DNA of 64,000 bases from Sipunculus nudus (taxonomy: Eukaryota > Annelida > Sipuncula > Golfingiida > Sipunculidae): positions 47,454,401-47,518,400 of the forward strand of contig CM049317.1 of assembly GCA_026874595.1 (NCBI GenBank), read 5' to 3'. Position numbers and translations under genes: made by a program. Positions 24,201 to 37,400 of this stretch are shown here, one piece after another. The first letter of the stretch is position 1. Each line of letters starts with the position of its first letter. The notes beneath the pieces were generated by a model that did not search any database, was not told the DNA's origin, and was given only the letters and a program-made list of their open reading frames with translations.

Positions 24201-27200
24201 TATAACTGCTCATAATTGTGCTTTTCATAAGTATGCGGATGACACCGAGCTATCTAAAAGTAACGAACCGGACCAATTTAGTTCTGTACAGTTGAGTATA
24301 CAGAATTGTATTGAAGATGTCCTCTCTTGGATGACCAGCAACAAACTTAAACTGAATACTGATAAGACCGAAGTTATGCCAGTTGGCTCTCACTCCTGTC
24401 TTCAGATGATTAACAACGCCCCCCTTAGCGTTTGTGGTAGTAATGTCACTTTCCAGACTTCTGTTAAATACCTCGGTGTGAAAATTGATCGAACACCTTC
24501 CATGCATGATCATATTAATAACGTGTGTCGTGCAGTTTTTCTTGAACTCCGACGTATTGCTTCCATCCGGCGTTTCCTAACCTCCAGCGTTTGTGCTAGG
24601 CTAGTCTGTGCTACTATTACATCACGCCTTGATTATTGTAATTCAATTTTGGTAGGTTTACCGTTAGAACAAATCTCACGGTTGCAAATGCTTCAAAATA
24701 ATGCAGCCCGTGTTATTCTTAAAAAACAAAAAAGGGACCATGTTACGCCGTTACTTAAGGAACTCCACTGGCTGCCAGTTCAGCATCGGATACAATACAA
24801 ACTCGCAGTCCTTGTTTATAGATATTTTGATGGATCACTGCCACCATATCTTTCGTCAAAACTATGTATTTATCGGCCGGTGCGCACCCTACGCTCTTCT
24901 AACGAAAGTCTTCTAATATTGCCTAAGTGCCGTACGAAAGTCGGTGAACGTTCTTTCAGTTATATTGCCCCTAAGATCTGGAATTCCCTTCCAGCTGAAC
25001 TTAGAAAATCCCCTACTATTAATACTTTTAAGACAAATCTTAAAACATACCTATTTCTGCAGGCATTTTGTAATTAGCAACATTTACCATACATGTAATC
25101 TCGGGTGTGTGTGGGTGAGTAGGGGTGTGTGTGTGTGTGTGTGTGTGAGTGTGCTTATATATTTATATATTGTATAACTGATGTGTAAAAATGCAAGCGC
25201 TGTGAGTCTGATCTTGGAGTTCAGCGCTATATAAGTACTATTCATTATTATTATTATTATTTTTTAATGTTTGCTTAATTAAGTACTCTGTACACCTGCA
25301 GAGTTCCACTCCAGTTTCAGACTACGTGACAGCAGCTTATACTCAGCTATCCTGCTGTCAACAAGGCTCGGTGTACCACTCCTGTGGGTCCTGGGAGTGT
25401 GCCAGCCCCACTGCTGGGTCATAACACCTAGAAACCCCCAAAAGGAACACTCGTTTGTGAATGAAACCTGAATGTTGGGCACAGTCTTCAAATTAAGCAT
25501 GCAAAGTGCTGGGTGGGTGCAAACCCTGAAATATCTGACCGCCTCTGCTGAGGTTCTAACTCTGCTTTGAACCATGTGCCTTTGAACCATGGCTTTGAAC
25601 CATGTGCTCTACACCTAGACAAAGGAAGCTGGAAAAGTTCAGAATTACCTGCTGTGAGGTGTCTCTAACCAGTTGTTGCAACAGTTGTAGCAAAAGATAC
25701 GTCCACAGAGCCTGCAGTGGTGCTGGAAAAAAAGAAGTTTGTGGTTAGTGCAATGTAGTATTTGTAAGAGTATATGATAGTATGGTTGACCTTTCTTTCA
25801 TGAGTGTTTCAACTTCACAATATTCATGAGAAGTAAATTACTGCAAAAATAAAACCTTCCTGAATAAGAAGCCCCATCAGTAGAGGCAAGTCAAAAGGGA
25901 AAAGAATGATATTATAAATGATGTAAAATATTCAAAAATTATCTGCCAGTAAAAAAATGATTTTCTACTCATTCAATGTTCACTTGGATCCCAGTCTAAT
26001 CATTTTGATTATAAACATATATTATTTATGACCTCCCTGAGTCTGAATGAGAACTCAGCAGCACAGCCCAGACAGTAAGATACTGACCTTCCTGAGTCTG
26101 AATGAGAACTTAGCAGCACAGTACAGACAGTCAGATACTGACCTTCCTGAGTCTGAATGAGAACTCAGCAGCACAGGCAGTCAGATACTGACCTTCCTGA
26201 GTCTGAATGAGAACTCAGCAGCACAGCCCAGACAGTGCTGGACTTCCTTGTCCTCCATCCACTTTCCCTCCAGCTTCAGCCTCTGCCAGTACTCCAGCTG
26301 GTCTGTCTTCTGCCACAGCGAATCCTTCTCTCTGATATACAAGAAAACATTTGCTGTATGGTTCATCTATCAGGGTTAATCATTTACTGAATAATATAGG
26401 TGATATATCTTTAATATAGCTTTTAAGATAATCATACAAATCACATATATCTGCCTAATTTTAATTATCATTTTATTTTTAAAATTTTCCTTTTATAACA
26501 AAATGGGTATCAGACTTTTATGATCAGCAAATCAATTTCTTATTTTAGGTTCAGACAATATGTCTATAACCTTTATCAAGCATCCCTACACTGGCTTGGT
26601 GATCTGCACCTATGGGTTTCTGCACTGGCTATTTATGGAAAGAGTATATTGATGTCACCTTTCATCAATTTCAGGTGCTGCCTCTGAGGCATAGTCTGAA
26701 CTGGAAATGCAAGACTGCAAATGTCCAAAGTACTTTGTTAAGCCTGCACTTAATAAACAAGAGACTGGTACCTCCATCATAATGACCTGAGCACCAGCTA
26801 CTGATGCTAAGACTTACCTGAGGAGCTGAATGAGTTTCTTCTTCAAGTTAATGATGTCCTCCTTGTGTTCTGCCAGCTCCTTTTCCTTGACCTTCATTAT
26901 CTCTTGATGATCCGTTGCACTTTTCGTCAATTTGTTCTAAAAAACAACACCATTATGCAGTAAACTCTGTGCTTCAGCTAAGCTTACGGCCAGCCATATC
27001 TTTAACACCAGCCAGTGATTAAAAGATGTCCTAATGTCCAGCATGAACCCATTTCTTTTAGCTGTTGGGACATAATTATAAAATTATGGCTTCAACTGTT
27101 ATAATATTAGCTGAATGAAAAGGTTACACTGCTGGAAATTATTAAGAAGAGTTTTCTTGTGTGTTAAGAAAGACTTGTTTTTTTTGGATCTATGTATATA

Positions 27201-28436
27201 AGTATGCATTTGTCAATATTTGATTTATACTCCCTAAGGAATATAAGAATATAAGATAAAATTACCTGGTAAACAAAATATCATAGGCCTTAATCACTCT
27301 TCTACATAAGATTGTGTCTGAACTGTATAGGTATCGCCTTACTGGATTTGTTTCTGTTCATTGTCATTGGGTCTGTTTTTGTGCAGTGTGTTAGTATATG
27401 TGTATCGTTTCACATGTTCATTATTGGTACTGTCCATATGTTGTTTCATGTGATGTATTCAATAAATAAAAAAAGGGTATATGAACAAACTGTAGCTGGT
27501 TACAAAATTTTGAGTTTTTAGTTTTCAATGTTGCAAAGAGAAAAGGTGACAATTACCAGGTACTTAAGGACAGACAAACAATAAATCAGGAGCGTTTGTT
27601 TTAATTCATTTGGCTGACCCATTACCTGCCAGTCAACATACAGTAAATACCACATTCCTCAGACCTATATTTCACCTCACCTTATATTTAATGACCAAGT
27701 CTCTTTCTTCATGAAGCATTGATTTATTCTGCAATAATATAAATTTTTATGATAAAAATATGGTAAATGCATAACACACTGACATTCATTATATATAATT
27801 TGGTTGGAAGAAAATGTTTCCTTTAGAGAAAAGTATTAAAAGAAAGGGCCAAGTTTCCTTAATCACTTAGGCTAAACACAATCTTCAATATTCATCACAC
27901 AGTGTTATCACTTTAAAATGAGTACATTTATAATCAAAAAAATTATCAGTACAACATGACCTGCCTTCAGTGTCTTGATTTTAGCTTATGTGAAGCAAAC
28001 TGCAGTGCAGATGCAAAATATGCAATCACCAGCCTGAAGTAAAACTAGTTTAATATAATCAGGATTAGATGCAAACTATCGCTCCAGCTGCCTACCCTCT
28101 TCAGTTCATCATGTAATAGTGTACACTCCTCTTCTCGCTGGCTCAGCGACTGGCGCAGCTCTTCAAGCTGAAACAGATGTCCTTCAGCTGAAATACTAGG
28201 ACATGGCTTCATACTAAAACAAGTCTCGATTTCTTGTTTTAGTGCCATAGATGAAATACAATACACAGCTTTTCATGTTACTCCCTTTCATACTTCTATG
28301 AGGAAATGATCATGAAATTACATCACAATAAATAATTTGCAGCCTTTACTTATTGAACAATTTGTATTTATTCTGAGACATCCTAAATGGTAGGTAGCTC
28401 TTTTAAAAATTATAAATAAAATAATTTATATTTAAT

Positions 28437-28495
<59 letters not shown>

Positions 28496-31400
28496 TATAT
28501 ATTTATTATTATTATTATTATTTTTATCATCATCAACCAAACATTTAAAGTATCTAACTCTAAACAAAAACACACCAATTTTACATTTGTCAAAACAAAA
28601 GATAAAATCTGAGCTATATATTAATGGTTAAGTCAACTGATTTGGGAAGATGTCACATGACCTCTTTTAAAACATGTCACTTGTTTCTACCTCTCGCCAG
28701 AGTTCCTGTTGTTCTTGTGCCCGCTGACCTCGTAGTTCATGCAGCTCTTCCTCCAGGCTCTCAATAAGGCCTTCCTGGTCATTCAGTTTCTGGGTGAGTG
28801 CATCTAGGTCAGTGCGCTGGTTACTGTAGGTCTAGGAAGGTCAGAGGTCAAGGCAGGTGAAGGTCAAGCAAGTAGAGATAAAGTTTGGGATATTATCCAG
28901 GACTTAAGCTGCATACCCTATACTATGAAAAACTTAGGAAGTAAACCTGTATTATTAATTTTTCTAAGGAACAAAATGTAAATGTTGCAATTTCAGCAAG
29001 AAGTTTTTATTATATCTGGTCTGATGTTATAAGATCTTGCACACTGTGCTGTTATTTTGTCATGACCACTGTATTTTTAAATGACTTTTTATACACTGGT
29101 TGGCTTGGAAAAATTTTTGTACAAAAAAAATGAAAATTAGTGCTGCTGAAGAGATAACTGTTCTTACATTACAACTGTTTTATTTGCTACATTCTATTTA
29201 TATAATTCAAAGGTATTTCAGATGTGCATAAACTCAGTTCTTCCAATGACTTAAGGAGTTGGTATGCAGGTGGTGAAAATACATGTTTAGAAGCACAATG
29301 TGTCATATAAGGTGGAGCATAGTCATCATAATTACAGGTAGGATACCAACGTAGATTTAATATCTTTTAAATCATTTATGGTATAATTTTATTATGCTTA
29401 TGTATTTTTATAAATACATGATGACATGTAACAACATCATGTAAGAATTTATGTTGATTTATTAATTATTTTTTTATGTAGGCATAATAGCATAAAAAAA
29501 CATAAATGTCTGGTGAAGAACTGAATTTCATTACCAATCAAATAAATAAAATTAATGTCCTGCATTTATAACATGATTTATGTCAGCCACACATACACTC
29601 TCAACCCCTTTTCCTAACTGCACATTAATTGTGTGGGTTCATTATCTAATTCATAACTAATTTCAGCAATCATGCTGTCCATTCACATCAGATTGTTTTG
29701 ATAATCTGGTAAAAAAAGACAGGAAACTGGCTAAATAAACTGGGCAGAGTTAGGGAAGCAAGTGCTTAGCACTAAAACCAGACTTACCTTGATGGCGGTC
29801 TTATGAGCCATCTGCTCAGAGCTGAGTTTAAACTTGAGAGCTGACACTTCAGTTTCGTAAGCGTCTTTACAGCTGTCAAGCTTCTGCGACAGCTCCATCA
29901 GCTTCTGTTCTACCAGCCGTTTCTCTTCCATTTCAGCCTCTTGTGCAGCTTTTAATTTCTGAAGATTAATCAAAAGGTCAGATTTTTCTTCAAGTTCAAG
30001 AGCCCTGAGTGATTTAACTTTCTCTAGTTCTTCCTGTAGAGACTTCACCTGGCCAGCCAGAGTGTCTCTGTCAGTCTCAACATCAGCAAGCTTGCTGCGG
30101 ACTTCATCACTTGACTGATGCAGAGTTGCTGTTGCTCTTTCACTCTCATGTTTCATTTTCTGTAGATCAACGTTAAGTTCGTTACATCTTGTCTGAAGCT
30201 CTAATAATTCTGCTTCAGATTTTACTTTTTCTTCTTTCGACGACTCTAAAGACATCGCAAGTTCTTTCACCTCTGCCTCTTTAATCACTACTTCATTTTT
30301 CACTAAAGCGAGGTCATTTTTTAAAGTACTTATCTGTTCACTACAAGTCTGATTTATCTCTTGTAAGTCTTCCTTATCTTTTCTCAAAGTAGAAATTTTA
30401 CTCTCTTGGTCTGCCATACAGGTTCTCAAAGTATCCCTTTCCTCAACTGTAGCGGTGACAGTTGTCATAAGTGCTTTCAGTTCATCTTGTATTTTATCCT
30501 TTTCCAAAGCTAGCTGTTTGTTTTCCATCTCTAAGTTTTTAATGTTTTCCTGGAACTTAACTTCTGTTTCCTTTAACGTATTATCACTTTCCACTTTCAG
30601 TTCATCTCTTCTGTTTAGTTCCTGCTCTAGCTCCCCAACCAGTGTCTTCTGAGACTCCAGTTCATTTGCCACAGCACTTTTGCTTTGTATTTCTTCCTGT
30701 AATTTCTCCTGAATGTCAGTGAGCTGGCTGAGGTGATCCTCCTGTAACCTTTGCTCCTTACTTTCAAACTTTTCTCTCAGATCATGCCCTTCTTTTATGG
30801 ACTTCTCTAATTTGTCAGACAAGGCTGACTTTTCCACCTTTACATTTAACACCTCCTCCTGAAGGGTGTGCACTAGGTTTTGTGCTTTTGACAGTGCAAC
30901 CTGGGATTGTTCAAGATTTTCCTTTATTATTCCTATTTCCATTTTTAATTTTGTATTTTCTGTAGAGAGCTCACCCTGTCTTTCTTTAACTTCCATCAGC
31001 TCCTCTATTAATCTTTCATTTGAGCCTGTTGTGCTTTCAATGGTATCGTCTCTTTCAGCTATGATCTGATGCAGCTGTTTCACTTCACCCATCAGGTTGC
31101 TGACAGTTTTCTGTAATGTTTCTTCCCCATGTTCCTTCTGTTCCAGTTCCTTGGTTTTGTTTTCTAAATCAATTTTCAGAACCTCAACCTTTGACCCAAG
31201 GTCAGCAGCCTCCATTTCATTTTGACTGATAAAAGTTTTAAGTTCTGCAGCCTCAAGATGACTGTGAGTTAATTCTGTGGTCATTTCTATAATCTTCTGC
31301 TCAGCTGCCTCCACCTGCAAAAAAAGCAAATATATTAAAATTCATACAAAATCATAGTTTAAGATGACTACAATCTGATCACAGCCATAAAGTGAGAATC

Positions 31401-34400
31401 CTATACTTATTCTAAACCTTATTTAATGCTAATGTGTTTGAACTATGGATAGTCACAAATCTAAGTCCAAGACTTGTTGGACAGATTGTATAGGTAATAT
31501 TATAAACATGGCCTACAGGCCTAATGCAAACCTGTGCAATGGGATATACATCAGGTATAATGCTTCCATGGTGGACAATTACTTTGCAGGTACAAGTTTG
31601 ACATGTATATGTACAATGCACATACTAAACATTTTGAACCGGAGTCCAAGCACCAATTACTAAAATGTCACTGCTGAAATACTGGCATGCATAATTTCAG
31701 GCAGATACTTCAAACCACTCTTGGACTATGTGCACAGAAGCCACAGATGCATGAAACAATTGTAGGTGGCACCACAAGTCTTGTATACAACAAAACTACC
31801 CGAGATGTATTGACATGCATAATTTCAGGCTGATATGTAAAATTACTCCTGAGAAATAAGCAGGGACATATACTGTGCAAAAATTATTGTAGGTAGTGCC
31901 ACCAGTCCTTGTACAGGTCAAAGCTATCCAAGATGTAAACATATGCCCAAATTCAGGCTGGTATATCAAATCCCTCGTGAGATATAAGAAGGCACATACA
32001 CTTTGCAAAAATCATTGTACATGGCGACACCAGTCTTGTGTACAAGAAAGCCATCAAAGATGCATGGACAAGTCAAAATATAAATAAAACAAACTTCTCT
32101 TGAGTCAAGTGCACTGGGCTGACCGAGCTCAAGTGAGGAAGGCAGTTGCCCTGAGTGAACCAGAACATAAAGCCAACTGCAGCTACTGCACTGAGTGAAC
32201 TCTTGACTTGTTGCCTAATCTGACACAGTTGGCAGTCTGCCAAAGCTATAAATAGATACTGACTGACCTTTGGCATTTTGCAAGACAGTTGGCAGTCTGA
32301 AATTATGGGTTAATGTAGTGATGACCGATGACCCCTGTACAAAAAAAGGTCAATGCAGGTTGTGCCACAAACCCCAATTTCAAATTTAACATATGTGACC
32401 AACATTTGCATAAAATTTGGTGATGAATGCTCCAGCCATTTTTGAAATTATAATTTCAGTATGCTTTTTTGAAGAAATGACTATGTTCAGCTTCCTGTAA
32501 CTCGGCCAAAAATCACTGAACTGGAACCATTCTAACAAACGTGAAAGAGATTGATTCTGGGATTATTGAACAATTTGGCTGGACAGTTTCATCAGAGATT
32601 TTAAAAGGCTTTTTAGCTTTTTTCCTATAAAATCTAGGCAAATGCAGATAGCATATAATAAGCAGAATCCGATGGAATTTTTAAGATGACTGATTTTTTG
32701 CATAAAACTTGGTGATGCTAGCACCTGCCATTTTTGAGATGCCATACCATTGCATTAGCTCAAAGGTTCACTTGAATGTACTCTTATTGTTCCTCTGAGT
32801 TCCGTATCTGTTTTCCTGAGTGCTCCACCCGTATCTGTAAGTGCTCCAACTGTTTCCTAAATGCTTCACCTGTTTCTATAAGTGCTCCAGCTGTTTCCTA
32901 AATGCTCCATCTGTTTCTCAAGTGCTTCACCTGTTTTTTAAGTGCTCTGCCCATTTTATAAGTGCTCCACCATTTTTATTAAGTGCTCCACCTGTTTTTT
33001 AATTGGCCCACCTGTTCTTTTATGGGTTCAACCTGTTTTTAAGTGCCCTACCTGTTTTCTGTGTTGGATGACCTGTGCTCTACCTGTTTTCTTGGTTGAA
33101 TGACCTGATCTCTACCTGTTCTCTGAGTTGGATAACCTGTATATTAACTGTTTTCTGGGTTGAATGACCTGATCTCTACCTGTTTTTTTTAGTTGAATGA
33201 CCTTTGCTTTACCTGTTTTCTGAGTTGCATGACCTGTGCTCCACCTGCTTTCTATGTTGGATGACCTGTGCTCTACCTGTTTTATGAGTTGGATGACCTG
33301 TGCTCCACCTGTTTTCTGAGTTGGATGACCTGTGTTCTACCTGTTTCTGAGTTGAATGCCCTGTGCTCTACCTGTTTTTTTAGTTGAATGACCTTTGCTC
33401 TACCTGTTTTCTGAGTTGCATGACCTATGCTCCACCTGTTTTCTGAGTTGGATGACCTGTGCTCCACCTGTTTTCTGTGTTGGTTGACCTTTGCTCTACC
33501 TGTTTTATGAGTTGCATGATCTGTGCCCCACCTGTTTTTTTGGGGTTGAATAACCTTTGCTCTACCTGTTTTCTGAGTTGCATGACCTGTGCTCTACCTG
33601 TTTTTCTGAGTTGCATGACCTTTGCTCTACCTGTTTTATGAGTTACATGACCTGTGCTCTACCTGTTTTCTGAGTTGCATGACCTGTGCTCTTCCTGTTT
33701 TCTGAGTTGCATGACCTTTGCTCTACCTGTTTCCTGAGTTGCATGACCTGTGCTCTACCTGTTTTTTAGTTGAATGACCTTTGCTCTACCTGTTTTCTGA
33801 GTTGCATGACCTGTTCTCTACCTGCTTTCTTAGTTGCAGACCTTTGCTCTACCTGTTTTCTGAGTTGCGTACCTTTGCTCCACCTGTTTTATAAATTGCA
33901 TGACCTGTGCTCTACATGTTTTCTGAGTTGAATGACCTGTGCTCCACCTGTTTTCTGAGTTGCATGATCTGTGTTCTACCTGTTTCCTGAGTTGATTGCC
34001 CTGTGCTCTGCCTGTTTTCTGTGTTGGTTGACCTTTGCTCTACCTGTTTTTTTAGTTGAATGTTATTTGCTCTACCTGTTTTCTGAGTTGCATGACCTGT
34101 GTTCCAACTGTTTTCTGAGTTGGATGACCTGTGCTTCACCTGTTTTCTGTGTTGGTTGACCTTTGCTCTACCTGTTTTCTGAGTTGCATGACCTGTGCCC
34201 CACCTGTTTTTTTTGGGGTTGAATAACTTTTGCTCTACCTGTTTTCTGTGTTGGTTGACCTTTGCTCTACCTGTTTTTTTAGTTGAATGTTATTTGCTCT
34301 ACCTGTTTTCTGAGTTGCATGACCTGTGTTCCAACTGTTTTCTGAGTTGGATGACCTGTGCTCCACCTGTTTTCTGTGTTGGTTGACCTTTGCTCTACCT

Positions 34401-37400
34401 GTTTTCTGAGTTGCATGAACTGTACTCTACCTGCTTTCTATGTTGGATGACCTGTGCTCTACATGTTATCTGAGTTGGATGACCTATGCTCCACCTGTTT
34501 TCTGAGTTGCATGACCTGTGTTCTACCTGTTTCCTGAGTTGAATGCCCTGTGCTCTACCTGTTTTTTTCAGTTGAATGACCTTTGCTCTACCTGTTTTCT
34601 GAGTTGCATGACCTGTTTTCCACCTGTTTTCTGAGTTGGATGACCTGTGCTCCACATGTTTTCTGTGTTGGTTGACCTTTGCTCTACCTGTTTTCTGAGT
34701 TGCATGACCTGTGCCCCACCTGTTTTTTGGGGTTGAATGACCTTTGCTCTACCTGTTTTCTGAGTTGCATGAACTGTGCTCTACCTGTTTTCTGAGTTGC
34801 AGGACCTGATTCTCTGCCTGTTTTCTGAGTAGCATGACCTGTGCTCTACCTGTTTTCTGAGTTGCACGACCTGTGCTCCACCTGTTTTCTGTGTTGGTTG
34901 ACCTTTGCTCTACCTGTTTTCTGAGTTGCATGACCTGTGCTCTATCTGTTTTCTGAGTTGAATGAACTTTGCTCTACCTGTTTTCTGAGTTGCATGACCT
35001 GATCTCTAACTGTTTTCTGAGTTGGATGACCTGTGCTCTTCCTGTTTTCTGAGTTGCATGACCTGTGCTCTACCTGTTTTCTGAATTGCACGACCTTTGC
35101 TCTACCTGTTGTCTGAGTTGCATGACCTGTGCTCTATCTGTTTTCTGAGTTGTATGACCTGTTCTCTACCTGTTTTCTGAGTTGCATGACCTGTGCTCTC
35201 CCTGTTTTCTGAGTTGCATGACCTGTGCTCTACCTGTTTTTTTAGTTGAATGACCTTTGTTCTACCTCTTTTCTGAGTTGAATGACCTGTGCTCTACCTG
35301 ATTTCTGAGTTGAATGACCTTTGTTCTACCTGTTTCCTGAGTTGCATGACCTGTGCTGTACCTGTTTTCTGAGTTTAATGACCTTTGTTCTACCTGTTTT
35401 CTGAGTTGCATGACCTGTGCTTCCTCCAGTCTCAGCTGGTTTTCCAGGAAGTTCTTCTCCTGCATCACGGCCTTGACCTTGCCCACAAGAGGATTGTCCT
35501 TTCCTTCCTGTCAATTATTAACATCAATCAGATACAAATAATTCAGATTATATAATAACAACTGCACTGGGAATGTATGAACCTCTATCTATTATAGAAT
35601 AAAGAAGAAATTAGAAATTAGCTGAAGTAAAATAATACACATTAAATTATTTATTGTTGTAAATAAAATGCTTTTAAATTTTAATATTTTCTATTTTCAA
35701 ATGAGCATTAACTGCTGATAAGTACATATTGCACCGTGTAATACATGAAAATTGTGACCTGAGACCAATTAATAATACAATAAGGAAAAACATTAAGGGG
35801 AGTTGTGGGGGACAAAAAGTAATAGCACATGTAGGTACATGAAATGATTAATAATCAATTTTTGATTGCTTTTTTTCTCAATCATCAAATAATTTTACAA
35901 ATGATGCCTTACACTAGTCCTGGTCAGTAATACCTTACCTCACTGTCCAGGGTAACACCATACCTCACTGTTCAGGGTAACACCATACCTCACTGTCCAG
36001 GGTAACACCATACCTCACTGTCCAGGGTAACACCATACCTCACTGTTCAGGGTAACACCATACCTCACTGTCCAGGGTAACACCATACCTCACTGTCCAG
36101 GGTAAAAACCATACCTCACTGTCCAGGGTAACACCATTCCTCACTGTCCAGGGTAACACCATACCTCACTGTTCAGGGTAACACCATACCTCACTGTTCA
36201 GGGTAACACCATACCTCACTGTTCAGGGTAACACCATACCTCAATGTTCAGGGTAACACCATACCTCACTGTTCAGGATTACACTATAGCTCACTGTCCA
36301 GGGTAACACCTTACCTCACTGTTCAGGGTAACACCTTACCTCACTGTTCAGGGTAACACCTTACCTCACTGTTCAGGGTAACACCATACCTCACTGTTCA
36401 GGGTAAAACCTTACCTCACTGTTCAGGGTAACACCTTACCTCAATGTTCAGGGTAACACCTTACCTCACTGTTCAGGGTAACACCTTATCTCACTGTTCA
36501 GGGTAACATCATACCTCACTGTTCAGGATTACACTATAGCTCACTGTCCAGGGTAACACCTTACCTTACTGTTCAGGGTAACACCATACCTCACTGTTCA
36601 GGGTAACACCTTACCTTACTGTTCAGGGTAACACCATACCTCACTGTTCAGGGTAACACCTTACCTCACTGTTCAGGGTAACACCTTACCTCACTGTTCA
36701 GGGTTACACCTTACCTCACTGTTCAGGGTAACACCTTACCTCACTGTTCAGGGTAACACCTTACCTCACTGTTCAGGGTAACACCATACCTTACTGTTCA
36801 GGGTAACACCATACCTCACTGTTCAGGGTAACATCTTACCTCACTGTTCAGGGTAACACCTTACCTCACTGTTCATGGTAACACCATACCTCATTATTCA
36901 GGGTAACACCTTACCTTACTGTTCAGGGTAACACCATACCTCACTGTTCAGGGTAACACCATACCTCACTGTTCAGGGTAACACCATACCTCACTGTTCA
37001 GGGTAACATCTTACCTTACTGTTCAGGGTAACACCATACCTCACTGTTCAGGGTAACATCTTACCTCACTGTTCAGGGTAACACCTTACCTCACTGTTCA
37101 GGGTAACATCTTACCTCACTGTTCAGGGTAACACCTTACCTCACTGTTCAGGGTAACACCTTACCTCACTGTTCAGAGTAACACCTTACCTTACTGTTCA
37201 GGGTAACACCATACCTCACTGTTCAGGGTAACATCTTACCTCACTGTTCAGGGTAACACCTTACCTCACTGTTCAGGGTAACATCTTACCTCACTGTTCA
37301 GGGTAACACCTTACCTCACTGTTCAGGGTAACACCTTACCTCACTGTTCAGGGTAACACCTTACCTTACTGTTCATGGTAACACCATACCTCACTGTTCA

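Larger units (their letters stand above)
22600..25262 (+). mobile_element. 5'-truncated non-LTR retrotransposon (Jockey/CR1/L2-like)
   Basis: It contains the C-terminal part of an apurinic-type endonuclease and a full reverse transcriptase in one reading frame, then a short 3' UTR and an (ATT)n tail at about 25,244-25,262. It lies in FYCO1 intron 16, antisense to the gene. The 5' end is truncated inside the endonuclease. Three stop codons (TGA 23,110; TGA 23,179; TAG 23,485) interrupt the frame, with no frameshift. Clade is inferred from the RT style and tail. Confidence 0.9.

Noticed and set aside
29788-31314. Exon 10 and exon 8 as two separate coiled-coil genes
   Set aside because: Both have good splice sites, matching phase and join through exon 9 into one frame.
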